Positions 25,846-34,524 of a stretch of DNA of 50,692 bases are shown here, piece after piece (positions within the stretch are counted from its first letter, which is position 1; the number at the start of each line of letters is the position of its first letter). The stretch covers positions 1 to 50,692 of the forward strand of contig JAKIUW010000025.1 in the NCBI GenBank assembly GCA_021647365.1, read 5' to 3'. The translations under genes and the position numbers were made by a program. This DNA comes from Cocleimonas sp. GTDB taxonomy: Bacteria > Pseudomonadota > Gammaproteobacteria > Thiotrichales > Thiotrichaceae. A model generated the notes under the pieces. It worked only from the letters and a program-made list of their open reading frames with translations, was not told the origin of the DNA and did not search any database.

Positions 25846-26907
25846 ATGCGAAAGGCTATAAATTTAATCTTTTTTTTTCTAATTGCACTTACTTTTATTG
25901 CTTGTAGTGATAATAATAAAACCGAGTTATCAGGTAGGACAATGGGTACGCAGTACCATATTTCTGTGATACCTTCCTCTAATAAAAAACCAATAAATCA
26001 GCCTGCTTTAAAAAAAGAAATAGATGCATTATTAGTTGAAGTTAATCGACAAATGTCGACCTATGACCCAAATTCTGAAATTAGCCAATTTAACCAATAT
26101 CAACAAACAGACTGGTTTAATGTTTCCAAAGATTTTGCTTTGGTTGTTTCCTCTGCTCAATCTGTTAGTAAAGATACCCAGGGTGCTTTTGATATAACCG
26201 TTGCCCGACTGATTGACTTGTGGGGTTTTGGTGCTAAGACGAAGTTTAAACTACCAACAGAGCAACAAATAAAGAGTGTTTTAAAAAATACGGGCCATGA
26301 ATTATTAGAAGTAAGAACTTCACCCCCAGCCATAAGAAAGCTAAATAAAAATATTCGTATTGATCTTTCTGCAATTGCAAAAGGTTTTGCTGTAGATAAA
26401 ATTACAGAGTATTTAAATGGGGAAGGTTACTTAGATTATTCGGTAGAAATTGGAGGCGAGGTGCGTAATCAAGGTTTTAACTCAAAGGGTAAGCCGTGGA
26501 AAATTGGCGTGGAAAAACCTCAATATAGTGATTGGATTATTAATGAAGTATTGCTTAGCAGTAATTTGGCTGTAGCGACATCTGGTGACTATCGAAACTA
26601 TTTTATAAAAGATGGCGTTCGTTATTCTCATACAATTAATCCCATGACAGGAAAGCCCGTTAGGCATAACCTTGCAGCGGTCACAGTGCTACACGAATCG
26701 ACAATGATGGCAGATGCTTATGCGACTGCGCTGATGGTGCTGGGTGAAAGGCAAGGGAAAGCCTTTTCTGAGCATAATAAGCTTCGAGTGGGTATGATTA
26801 TTCGGAAGGGAGAGAGTTACGAAGCTTGGGAAAATATTAATAAAACTAAAATCCCGCAGTCTCTACAGCGCTGTGTAAAAGTGGGGGGGTGTGCTTACAT
26901 AGAGTAG
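25846..26907 (+). CDS. apbE: FAD:protein FMN transferase ApbE (lipoprotein)
   Basis: ApbE attaches FMN from FAD to Ser/Thr of redox proteins on the periplasmic side. The 353-residue protein has a lipobox (FIACSDN), then GRTMGTQYHISV, VDKITEYLNGEGY, GGEVRNQG, HTINPMTGKP and ADAYATALMVLG, the core and magnesium-binding motifs. The final ~17 residues (from about PQSLQRCVKVGG) are encoded by a copy of the C-run/G-run palindrome, giving an unusual glycine/cysteine tail. No nqr or rnf partner genes are in the window. Confidence 0.92.
   Translation: MRKAINLIFFFLIALTFIACSDNNKTELSGRTMGTQYHISVIPSSNKKPINQPALKKEIDALLVEVNRQMSTYDPNSEISQFNQYQQTDWFNVSKDFALVVSSAQSVSKDTQGAFDITVARLIDLWGFGAKTKFKLPTEQQIKSVLKNTGHELLEVRTSPPAIRKLNKNIRIDLSAIAKGFAVDKITEYLNGEGYLDYSVEIGGEVRNQGFNSKGKPWKIGVEKPQYSDWIINEVLLSSNLAVATSGDYRNYFIKDGVRYSHTINPMTGKPVRHNLAAVTVLHESTMMADAYATALMVLGERQGKAFSEHNKLRVGMIIRKGESYEAWENINKTKIPQSLQRCVKVGGCAYIE
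26853..26896. repeat. C-run/G-run palindrome, copy 6 (inside the apbE 3' end)
   Basis: The right arm TGTAAAAGTGGGGGGGTGTG plus CTT (26874-26896) is intact. The left arm CCCGCAGTCTCTACAG (26853-26868) is a degraded match to CCCCCACTTTTACATG. The whole element is read in the apbE frame, and the stop codon lies ten bases beyond it. Confidence 0.8.
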
Positions 26908-26949
26908 ATTACAGGAGTTCCAGCTTGGGCTGTGAAGCCTTTTGCTAAA

Positions 26950-26987
26950 CACAAAAAAGGGATGCTAAAAAGCATCCCTTTTTTGTG
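26950..26987. terminator. Bidirectional terminator between apbE and fba
   Basis: A perfect 17-bp inverted repeat around an AAAA loop: GGGATGCT/AGCATCCC flanked by A6 and T6. It serves the convergent apbE and fba transcripts; a T-run follows the stem on both strands. Confidence 0.92.
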
Positions 26988-27010
26988 CCTCTAGTGAGGA
27001 TTAAATTAGA

Positions 27011-28078
27011 TTAAGATATTTTTTGATCTAACTCACCAGATGCATAACGCTGTGACATTTCATCAAGCGAGTAAATCTTACCGATCTTGCTTGCCATGCC
27101 AGCAGAATTAAATGCTTCGTAACGTGCCTTACAAATACCGCTCATTGCATTTGTTGCTTCTTTAAGGAACTTACGCGGGTCAAAGTTTGTTGGGTTGTCT
27201 TGTAGGTGTTTACGAACAGAACCTGTAGAAGCCATACGTAAATCCGTATCGATATTAACTTTTGTAACACCAGATTTAAGACCTTCAACAATCTCAGCAA
27301 CGGGTACGCCATAAGTTTGGCCCATATCACCACCGTAGTTATTGATGATTTCTAACCACTCTTGTGGTACTGATGAAGAGCCATGCATAACAAGGTGAGT
27401 ATTAGGCAGACGCTCGTGAATCTCTTTGATACGGTCAATACGCAGAATTTCGCCAGTAGGCTCTTGAGTGAATTTGTAAGCACCGTGTGAAGTACCGATG
27501 GCGATTGCTAGTGCATCAACGTTAGTTGCTTTAACAAAGTCAGCGGCTTCTTCAACAGACGTTAGAAGCATATCAAGGTCTAGTTTACCTTCAGCGCCGT
27601 GCCCGTCTTCTTCGCCCATCTCACCTGTTTCTAATGAACCAAGACAACCTAGCTCGCCTTCTACTGAAACACCGCCAGCGTGAGCCATTTTAACAACTTC
27701 AGCTGTAACGCCTGCGTTGTATTCAAATGATGCTGGCGTTTTACAATCAGCTTCTAAAGAACCATCCATCATTACTGATGTGAAACCAGATTGGATTGAA
27801 CGCAAACATACTGCTGGCTCAGAACCGTGATCTTGGTGCATTACAACAGGAATGTGTGGGTACATTTCAGTAGCTGCGATGATTAAGTGACGAAGGAAAG
27901 GCTCGCCTGCATAACCACGTGCGCCTGCAGAACCTTGCATGATAACAGGAGAATCAACAGCATCTGCCGCTTCCATGATTGCGTGAACTTGCTCCATGTT
28001 GTTTACGTTAAATGCGGGTAAACCGTAGTTGTTTTCTGCTGCGTGATCGAGCAGTTGTCTCATTGAAATTAGGGCCAT
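27011..28078 (-). CDS. fba: Class II fructose-bisphosphate aldolase (Calvin-cycle subtype)
   Basis: This zinc-dependent aldolase interconverts fructose-1,6-bisphosphate (or sedoheptulose bisphosphate) and triose phosphates. The 355-residue protein starts MALISMRQLLDHAAENNYG and has PVVMHQDHG with the zinc histidine, SVEGELGCLG, IGTSHGAYKF and LVMHGSSSVP. The sequence is of the CbbA/FbaA long type found beside tkt, gap and pgk in autotrophs, methylotrophs and their relatives. It is last in the glycolytic/pentose block. Confidence 0.95.
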   Translation of the reverse strand: MALISMRQLLDHAAENNYGLPAFNVNNMEQVHAIMEAADAVDSPVIMQGSAGARGYAGEPFLRHLIIAATEMYPHIPVVMHQDHGSEPAVCLRSIQSGFTSVMMDGSLEADCKTPASFEYNAGVTAEVVKMAHAGGVSVEGELGCLGSLETGEMGEEDGHGAEGKLDLDMLLTSVEEAADFVKATNVDALAIAIGTSHGAYKFTQEPTGEILRIDRIKEIHERLPNTHLVMHGSSSVPQEWLEIINNYGGDMGQTYGVPVAEIVEGLKSGVTKVNIDTDLRMASTGSVRKHLQDNPTNFDPRKFLKEATNAMSGICKARYEAFNSAGMASKIGKIYSLDEMSQRYASGELDQKIS

Positions 28079-28184
28079 TTGGTCCTCCTATTTGTTAATT
28101 AATATGTGTTTAAAATACTTAAAAAAATATTGCCACCTATCTTACAGGAAAGCTGTTATCCCCTACAAATCACTGGCTTTACAA

Positions 28185-29636
28185 TTAACCGTTGTGATGA
28201 TCACCAACACGGATAACTTTCATTTGGTTTGTTCCGCCGTCTGTACCTGCACCGACTAAATCACCTTTTGTGATGATAACAAGATCACCTTCATCAACCA
28301 CTTCTTGTTCAATCAAATGTTCTACTACGGTGATATTTGCCTGCTTAGGATCTGTTAGTTTCTCGTGTACCCAAACAGGATAAACTCCACGATACATACA
28401 CACACGACGACAAGTCGATTTATGTGTTGTCATGGCATAAATCGGAATACCCGAGCTAATGCGCGACATCCATAATGCTGTAGAGCCAGACTCGGTTAGC
28501 GCCCCAATTCCTTTAACACCCATTTGATTTGCAGTGTACATCGCTGCCATCGCGATACCTTCATCTATACGTTCAAAATGCTCACCTATTCTATGCTTAG
28601 AGCGCTTTGATGAAGAGGCTTTTTCGGCTTCTTCACAAATATCTGACATTGCGGCAACCACTAAATCTGGATGATTGCCAACGGCTGTTTCACCCGAAAG
28701 CATAACCGCATCTGTACCATCCATAACTGCATTAGCGACATCAAATACTTCTGCACGAGTCGGGATCGTATTCTCGATCATGGTTTCCATCATTTGTGTT
28801 GCTGTGATAACAGGGCGATTTAACTGTCGAGAACGTTTAATCAATTTCTTTTGCATCAACGGTAAATTTGCATCGCCAATCTCAACACCTAAATCACCGC
28901 GAGCAACCATGATGACATCAGATGCTCTGATAATGTCATCCATTGTTGGTTGTTCAACCGCTTCTGCACGCTCAACTTTTGCAACAATGGCAGCATCGCC
29001 ACCAGCATCTTGCATTAAAGTCCGTGCGTACTCTAAATCTGCCGCACTTCTTGGAAATGATACTGCTAAAAAGTCCACGCCTATTTCAGCAGCTGTTTTA
29101 ATGTCTTCTTTATCTTTTTCGGTCAACGCCTCGGCAGATATTCCACCGCCACGCTTATTAATACCTTTGTTGTTTGATAAAGCACCACCCACAACCACTT
29201 CAGTATGCACTTCATTGCCTTTAACAGAGGTTACACGCAGTACGATGCGTCCATCATCCAGCAATAACTCATCACCATCATAAACATCTGTCGGCAAGTT
29301 TTTGTAGGCGATACCTACTTTTTCAGTTGTACCCGAAAATTTATCAAAATCAGCATCTAATATGAAACTATCGCCTGCTTTGATGAATACTTTTTCATCA
29401 TTTACAAAGCGTTCGATGCGAATCTTTGGCCCTTGTAAATCACCTAAAATTCCAACGGTCCAGCCGAGTTTCTCCGCAGCATCTCTAACCATTTTTACAC
29501 GGCGTTTATGGTCTTCCACTTCGCCATGCGAAAAATTCATGCGTACAACATCCACGCCTGCCGCTATCATTTTTTCAACAGATTCGGGCGTATCGGTCGC
29601 TGGGCCCATTGTTGCTACTATTTTGGTTCTTCTCAT
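28185..29636 (-). CDS. pyk: Pyruvate kinase
   Basis: This cytosolic glycolytic enzyme transfers phosphate from phosphoenolpyruvate to ADP. The 483-residue protein starts MRRTKIVATMGPATDT and has GDLQGPKIR, IVAKVERAEAVE (active-site Lys), VARGDLGVE, TATQMMETM and SGETAVG. It lies 16 bases after pgk and 106 bases before fba, so it is probably part of one transcript. Confidence 0.95.
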   Translation of the reverse strand: MRRTKIVATMGPATDTPESVEKMIAAGVDVVRMNFSHGEVEDHKRRVKMVRDAAEKLGWTVGILGDLQGPKIRIERFVNDEKVFIKAGDSFILDADFDKFSGTTEKVGIAYKNLPTDVYDGDELLLDDGRIVLRVTSVKGNEVHTEVVVGGALSNNKGINKRGGGISAEALTEKDKEDIKTAAEIGVDFLAVSFPRSAADLEYARTLMQDAGGDAAIVAKVERAEAVEQPTMDDIIRASDVIMVARGDLGVEIGDANLPLMQKKLIKRSRQLNRPVITATQMMETMIENTIPTRAEVFDVANAVMDGTDAVMLSGETAVGNHPDLVVAAMSDICEEAEKASSSKRSKHRIGEHFERIDEGIAMAAMYTANQMGVKGIGALTESGSTALWMSRISSGIPIYAMTTHKSTCRRVCMYRGVYPVWVHEKLTDPKQANITVVEHLIEQEVVDEGDLVIITKGDLVGAGTDGGTNQMKVIRVGDHHNG

Positions 29637-29652
29637 AGAGAGTAACTTACCC

Positions 29653-30834
29653 TTATCCCTTTGCGCGAGCTTCTAACATGGCAACAACAGGTAGCTCTTT
29701 GCCTTCTAAAAACTCAAGGAATGACCCGCCGCCAGTAGAAATGTATGAAACTTTATCAGCAATGTCATACTTATCAACCGCTGCCAATGTGTCACCACCG
29801 CCTGCTACAGAGAATGCATTTGATTCTGCAATCGCCATTGATATTGCTTTTGTTCCACTACCGAATTGATCAAATTCAAATACGCCTACAGGGCCGTTCC
29901 AAACGATTGTGCCAGCATTTTTAATCACTTCGCATAATTCTGCGATTGATTTTGGGCCAATATCAAAAATCATATCGTCATCTTGAACATCTTCAACATT
30001 CATTGTTGTTGCTTTAGTCGATTCTGAAAATTCTTTGCCACAAATCACATCAGTAGGAACAGGGATATCGCCACCGTTCTTTTGTGCAGCTGCTTTAAGT
30101 TTTTTTGCTGTTTCAACCAAGTCTTCTTCGTAAAGTGATTTACCAACATTGTGACCTTCTGCCGCAATGAATGTATTTGCGATTCCGCCGCCAACGATTA
30201 ACTGATCAACCACTTTTGAAAGTGAATCAAGAACAGTCAGCTTAGTAGAAACCTTTGCACCACCCACCAATGCAACCATTGGGCGTGCTGGATTATCAAG
30301 AGCCTTACCTAATGCTTCTAATTCACCCGCAAGTAATGGGCCTGCGGCTGCTGTAGGAGCAAACTGACCTGCTCCGTGAGTAGAGGCCTGTGCACGATGC
30401 GCTGTTCCGAATGCGTCCATTACATAGATGTCACATAAAGCAGCATATTGCTTTGAAAGCGCTTCATCGTTTGCTTTCTCACCTTTGTTGAAACGAACAT
30501 TTTCAAGAAGAACGACTTGTCCGTTTTCAAGGGTTGGAGCATTGTCTAAGTAGTCCTTCACTAGGTTTACGTCTTGACCTAATAAGCCAGCCATGTGACT
30601 CGCTACGGGTACAAGTGAAAACTGATCTTCAGGAGAGTCTTCGGTAGGGCGACCTAGGTGAGACATTACCATTACCTGTGCGCCTGCTTTGATCAATAAT
30701 TCAAGGGATGGCAAAGAAGCGCGGATACGCTTATCAGAAGTTACTTTGCCATCTTTAATAGGCACGTTTAAGTCTTGGCGAATTAGAACACGCTTTCCAG
30801 AAAGGTCTAAATCAGACATCTTAATTACAGACAT
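29653..30834 (-). CDS. pgk: Phosphoglycerate kinase
   Basis: This monomeric glycolytic kinase interconverts 1,3-bisphosphoglycerate and 3-phosphoglycerate. The 393-residue protein shows RQDLNVPIKDG, MVMSHLGRPTE, LLENVRFNKGE, ALVGGAKVSTK, WNGPVGVFE and GGGDTLAAV. It follows gap after a 256-base spacer containing a long inverted repeat, so it may be processed or re-initiated separately from gap. Confidence 0.96.
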   Translation of the reverse strand: MSVIKMSDLDLSGKRVLIRQDLNVPIKDGKVTSDKRIRASLPSLELLIKAGAQVMVMSHLGRPTEDSPEDQFSLVPVASHMAGLLGQDVNLVKDYLDNAPTLENGQVVLLENVRFNKGEKANDEALSKQYAALCDIYVMDAFGTAHRAQASTHGAGQFAPTAAAGPLLAGELEALGKALDNPARPMVALVGGAKVSTKLTVLDSLSKVVDQLIVGGGIANTFIAAEGHNVGKSLYEEDLVETAKKLKAAAQKNGGDIPVPTDVICGKEFSESTKATTMNVEDVQDDDMIFDIGPKSIAELCEVIKNAGTIVWNGPVGVFEFDQFGSGTKAISMAIAESNAFSVAGGGDTLAAVDKYDIADKVSYISTGGGSFLEFLEGKELPVVAMLEARAKG

Positions 30835-30907
30835 GGATGAACTCCTTTTAAATTTTAGATTTATTAAATAAAAGTACTGCTAGGCAATCCCTTTATTAAA
30901 TAAATCT

Positions 30908-30932
30908 GTGGGCATGACAAACATACCCACAA
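30908..30932. other. Hairpin upstream of pgk
   Basis: GTGGGCATG and CATACCCAC flank ACAAA; one wobble pair. It lies about 75 bases before the pgk start on the pgk transcript, not followed by a T-run. It could be part of the gap-pgk intercistronic processing region. Confidence 0.45.
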
Positions 30933-30960
30933 AATTATTTTATCAATCCAAACCGTGAAA

Positions 30961-31095
30961 CTTAATAGCTCAGATTGCTTCTAGTAGCCTTCAGATAGAG
31001 GGGGGAAAATGAGCTTAGCTTTTTATAACAAAAGGTAAGTGATCTTTTTACCAACGAAGAGCTGGAGGCTACTAGAAGTGAGCTGTGCTATTAAG
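30961..31095. repeat. Long inverted repeat between gap and pgk
   Basis: Two 34-base arms (30961-30994 and 31062-31095) match at 29 positions when inverted; the core is CTTCTAGTAGCCT. The right arm includes the gap stop codon. The enclosed 67 bases include a smaller hairpin (GGTAA / TTACC). It would form a large stem-loop at the 3' end of the gap message. Confidence 0.75.
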
Positions 31096-32089
31096 CTACG
31101 TGCTCTACTAAGCGAAGCATATTACATGTGTAGCCGTACTCGTTGTCGTACCAAGAAACTACTTTAACGAAAGTATCGTCAAGAGCAATACCTGCACCTT
31201 CGTCGAAGATTGAAGAAGCACTGTACCCACGGAAGTCAGAAGAAACTACGCTCTCATTTGTGTACGCTAAAGTGCCTTTCATTGAACCTTCAGAAGCTTC
31301 TTTGATTTTTGCACAAATCTCTTCATACGTTGCTGGCTTGTCTAGTTCGCAAGTAAGATCAACTACTGATACGTCAACAGAAGGAATACGAAAAGCCATT
31401 CCTGTTAGTTTGCCGTTAAGCTCAGGCAATACGATTCCCACTGCTTTAGCAGCGCCTGTTGATGATGGAATGATGTTCTCAAATACAGAGCGTCCACCGC
31501 GCCAATCTTTCATAGATGGACCATCTACAGTCTTCTGTGTAGCAGTTGATGCATGAACAGTCGTCATTAAACCGCGCTTTAAGCCCCAGTTATCATTGAT
31601 AACTTTAGCAATTGGCGCTAAACAGTTTGTAGTACAAGATGCCGCAGAAACGATTGCTTGACCATCGTATTCACTGTGGTTTACGCCGTATACAAACATT
31701 GGAGTACTATCTTTAGCAGGTGCTGATTGAACAACTTTCTTTGCGCCAGCATCAATGTGAGCCTGACAGCTTTCTGTTGTTAAGAAGAAGCCAGTACAAT
31801 CGATAACTACGTCTGCACCAATGTCGCCCCATTTAAGATCAGCAGGGTTACGCTCAGCAGTTAGACGGATTTTCTTACCATCTACGGTGAAAGAAGTATC
31901 GTCTACATCATTTACTACACCGTCAAAACGACCGTGCGCTGTATCATACTTAAGCATGTACGCTAGGTATTCATTTTCTAGTAGGTCATTGATACCTACT
32001 ACTTCTAGCGATGGGAAATCTTTCTTAATTGCACGGAAAACCATGCGTCCGATACGGCCAAAACCGTTAATTCCAACTTTTGTTGTCAT
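31091..32089 (-). CDS. gap: Glyceraldehyde-3-phosphate dehydrogenase, type I
   Basis: This NAD(P)-dependent glycolytic/Calvin enzyme is 332 residues long. The N-terminal nucleotide fold is VGINGFGRIGRM, the catalytic Cys is in SAASCTTNC, and HASTATQKTVDGP and WYDNEYGYTCNM are intact. The Asp in GINDL after the second strand suggests NAD preference. It sits between tkt and pgk in the same direction, with a repeat on each flank. Confidence 0.96.
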   Translation of the reverse strand: MTTKVGINGFGRIGRMVFRAIKKDFPSLEVVGINDLLENEYLAYMLKYDTAHGRFDGVVNDVDDTSFTVDGKKIRLTAERNPADLKWGDIGADVVIDCTGFFLTTESCQAHIDAGAKKVVQSAPAKDSTPMFVYGVNHSEYDGQAIVSAASCTTNCLAPIAKVINDNWGLKRGLMTTVHASTATQKTVDGPSMKDWRGGRSVFENIIPSSTGAAKAVGIVLPELNGKLTGMAFRIPSVDVSVVDLTCELDKPATYEEICAKIKEASEGSMKGTLAYTNESVVSSDFRGYSASSIFDEGAGIALDDTFVKVVSWYDNEYGYTCNMLRLVEHVA

Positions 32090-32143
32090 GGGGGTAACTC
32101 CTTAAGTTATTTAAAATATAATTGTAAGGTAGAGGGGTGTGTG

Positions 32144-32196
32144 AAAGTACACCCCCCCCACTTTTACATGATTAATTTAACGATCTGTAGACTAGG
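32144..32196. repeat. C-run/G-run palindrome, copy 7 (arm overlaps tkt stop)
   Basis: The intact arm is AAAGTACACCCCCCCCACTT plus TTACATGA (32144-32171). A decayed opposite arm TGTAGACTAGG (32186-32196), similar to TGTAAAACTAGG, runs over the tkt stop codon at 32192-32194. Just outside, GGGGTGT at 32134-32140 could pair with the ACACCCC of the intact arm. Confidence 0.75.
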
Positions 32197-34201
32197 CTAC
32201 TTCGTTGATTGCTTTTGTAACTGCTTCTGTCGTAATACCGAAGTACTTGAACAACTCTGGTGCTGGTGCAGACTCGCCGAAGGTAGTCATGCCAATCACT
32301 TTGCCGTTCATACCAACGTATTTCCACCAGCCATCCATAATTGCAGCTTCAACTGCAACACGCGCAGTAACTGCCGCAGGCAATACTGACTCTTTGTAAG
32401 CATCGTCTTGTTGCTCAAATACTTCAACAGAAGGCATTGAAACAACACGCACTTTCTTCGATGAAGCTTCTGCAGCTTCCATTGCAAGATGTACTTCAGA
32501 ACCCGTAGCCATAACGATAACATCAGGTGTGCCATCCGTATCTTTAAGGATGTAACCACCTTTAGCGATATTTGCAATTGTTGCATCGTTACGCTTCTGG
32601 AATGGTAGGTTTTGACGTGAGAAAATAAGTACCGATGGGCGTGAATCGTGCTCAATCGCATCTTTCCATGCAACAACGGTTTCAACCGTATCACAAGGTC
32701 TCCACACTGCCATATTAGGAATCATACGCAATGTTGGGATTTGCTCAACAGCCTGATGCGTCGGGCCATCTTCACCCAAACCAATTGAATCATGCGTGTA
32801 AACGAAGATGGTACGAATCTTCATTAGTGCTGCCATGCGTAGCGCGTTACGTGCATACTCAGAGAACATTAAGAAAGTCGCGCCGTAAGGCATTAAACCG
32901 CCGTGAAGCGTTACGCCATTCATAATTGCCGACATACCAAACTCACGAACACCGTAAGAAATGTAGTTACCTGCAAAGTTCATATCAGCAGAACCGTGGT
33001 CATCATTGATACGAACCGACTTATCATTAAACGTATTGTTTGATGGGGAAAGATCCGCCGAACCACCTAAGAACTCAGGAAGTAATGGAGCAAAACCGTT
33101 TAGAGCGCCTTTAGAGGCAACACGTGTTGCTGGAGACTCTTCAGCTGCATTTGTAGCCGCGATAACTTTTTGAGCATTTGCTTCAAAATCAGCAGGAAGA
33201 TCACCCGCCATACGACGTGTAAATTCAGCCGCTTCCGTTGGGAAGGCTTTTGCATAAGCTGCAAACTTCTCATCCCATGCCGCTTCTTTTGCTTTACCTG
33301 CTTCTTTAGCATCCCAGCCAGCATATACATCAGCAGGAATTTCGAATGGTGCGTGATCCCAACCCATATTTTTACGTGCATCAGCAAGTGCTGTTTCGCC
33401 CAATGCTTCACCGTGAATATTATGTCCGCCTTCTTTCTTATCGCCAGCTGTACCGATACCTTTACCAATAATTGTTTTACAACAAATCAATGAAGGCTTA
33501 TCAGATGCAATTGCCGCTTCCGTTGCAGCTTTAATAGCATCAGCATCATGACCGTCGATAGACTGTACATGCCAATTAGATGCTTCAAAACGCATTGGCG
33601 TATTATCAACAAACCAGCCATCAACATTACCGTCGATAGAAATATTGTTATCGTCGTAGAAACAAATTAGCTTGCTAAGACCAAAAGAACCCGCAAGAGA
33701 GATAGCCTCTTGTGAAATACCTTCCATCAAACAACCATCACCTAAGAAAACGTAAGTGTTGTGATTAACAATCTCGTGTCCGTCTTTATTAAACTGAGTC
33801 GCCAGTACTTTTTCAGCCAGTGCGAAACCAACTGCGTTTGTAATACCTTGACCTAGTGGGCCAGTCGTTGTCTCGATTCCTGGCGCGTAACCGTACTCAG
33901 GATGACCTGGAGTTTTAGAATGTAATTTACGGAAAGACTTAAGATCATCGATAGATAAATCGTAACCTGTTAAATGAAGTACCGAGTAAGGCAACATTGA
34001 ACCATGCCCGTTAGACATAATGAAACGGTCACGATCAGCCCACTTTGGATTGGTCGGGTTATGGTTCATAAAGTCGTTGAAAAGTACTTCTGCTATGTCT
34101 GCCATTCCCATTGGCGCACCAGGGTGACCAGAGTTAGGGATTTGAACAGCGTCCATAGTAAGAGCGCGTATGGCGTTAGCCAGAGTTGCACGATTTGACA
34201 T
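32192..34201 (-). CDS. tkt: Transketolase
   Basis: This thiamine-diphosphate enzyme moves two-carbon units in the pentose phosphate or Calvin cycle. It is 669 residues long from MSNRATLANAIRAL. The open frame extends 30 codons further, but AAGGAG lies just before 34201 and the extension has no family similarity. Motifs are GHPGAPMG, GLGQGI, the ThDP/Mg motif GDGCLMEGISQEA, and DSIGLGEDGPTHQ. It is the first gene of the tkt-gap-pgk-pyk-fba block. Confidence 0.95.
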   Translation of the reverse strand: MSNRATLANAIRALTMDAVQIPNSGHPGAPMGMADIAEVLFNDFMNHNPTNPKWADRDRFIMSNGHGSMLPYSVLHLTGYDLSIDDLKSFRKLHSKTPGHPEYGYAPGIETTTGPLGQGITNAVGFALAEKVLATQFNKDGHEIVNHNTYVFLGDGCLMEGISQEAISLAGSFGLSKLICFYDDNNISIDGNVDGWFVDNTPMRFEASNWHVQSIDGHDADAIKAATEAAIASDKPSLICCKTIIGKGIGTAGDKKEGGHNIHGEALGETALADARKNMGWDHAPFEIPADVYAGWDAKEAGKAKEAAWDEKFAAYAKAFPTEAAEFTRRMAGDLPADFEANAQKVIAATNAAEESPATRVASKGALNGFAPLLPEFLGGSADLSPSNNTFNDKSVRINDDHGSADMNFAGNYISYGVREFGMSAIMNGVTLHGGLMPYGATFLMFSEYARNALRMAALMKIRTIFVYTHDSIGLGEDGPTHQAVEQIPTLRMIPNMAVWRPCDTVETVVAWKDAIEHDSRPSVLIFSRQNLPFQKRNDATIANIAKGGYILKDTDGTPDVIVMATGSEVHLAMEAAEASSKKVRVVSMPSVEVFEQQDDAYKESVLPAAVTARVAVEAAIMDGWWKYVGMNGKVIGMTTFGESAPAPELFKYFGITTEAVTKAINEVA

Positions 34202-34231
34202 TAAGCTCTCCTTGATAAGGTTGTAATTGTG

Positions 34232-34304
34232 ATAATAGATTTCTGTGTAGCCTAGCGTTGGCTTAGTAATAAAGCTAAAGCCAAGCTGCATAGAAATCTA
34301 TTAT
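34232..34304. promoter_or_regulatory. Large palindrome in the presumed tkt 5' leader
   Basis: Outer arms ATAATAGATTTCTGTGTAG and CTGCATAGAAATCTATTAT differ at two positions. An inner pair, TTGGCTTAG with GCTAAAGCCAAG, extends the stem. On the tkt strand it ends about 30 bases before the start codon, so it would fold as a leader stem-loop if the promoter lies beyond it. No known riboswitch class is recognised. Confidence 0.6.
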
Positions 34305-34481
34305 TGTTGTGTTTTACAATGTATTTCGCAAATTCCTGTGTCTTCATCTATTGAATCTAAAGTAGATTATAGTGAGGCAGAGAATGCGGATGGGATATTT
34401 TGTAGGAAATGGATTGCATGGGCAACATCTAATTGGGGATATACCTTAGGCCATAATTATTTTCGTTCTATTTTTGTTCTA

Positions 34482-34501
34482 TTTAGATTAGTATATCTAA
34501 A
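34482..34501. promoter_or_regulatory. Candidate operator upstream of the methylase gene
   Basis: TTTAGAT and ATCTAAA form a perfect 7-bp inverted repeat with a TAGTAT spacer, 23 bases before the methylase ATG, in the expected promoter area. A related palindrome AATCTA-AAG-TAGATT lies at 34354-34368. The repetition of ATCTAAAG suggests a regulator or self-binding site; no controller gene is present. Confidence 0.4.
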
Positions 34502-34524
34502 GCGATTAATACTATGAGGTATCT

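Larger units (their letters stand above)
34202..34524. other. Divergent tkt / restriction-modification intergenic region (323 bases)
   Basis: No gene is visible. Near tkt lies a 73-base palindrome (34232-34304). Near the methylase lie two short palindromes sharing ATCTAAAG (34354-34368 and 34482-34501), the second ending 23 bases before the methylase start. It marks the junction between a housekeeping block and the AT-rich modification genes. Confidence 0.6.

Noticed and set aside
28675..29283. 200-codon plus-strand frame opposite pyruvate kinase
   Set aside because: It is antisense to a fully conserved pyk gene; the Ser/Thr/Ala-rich translation is typical of an antisense shadow.
32308..33468. 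Additional minus-strand frames of 120-130 codons within tkt
   Set aside because: They are alternative phases of the transketolase gene with low-complexity, basic translations; the transketolase frame is complete and conserved.
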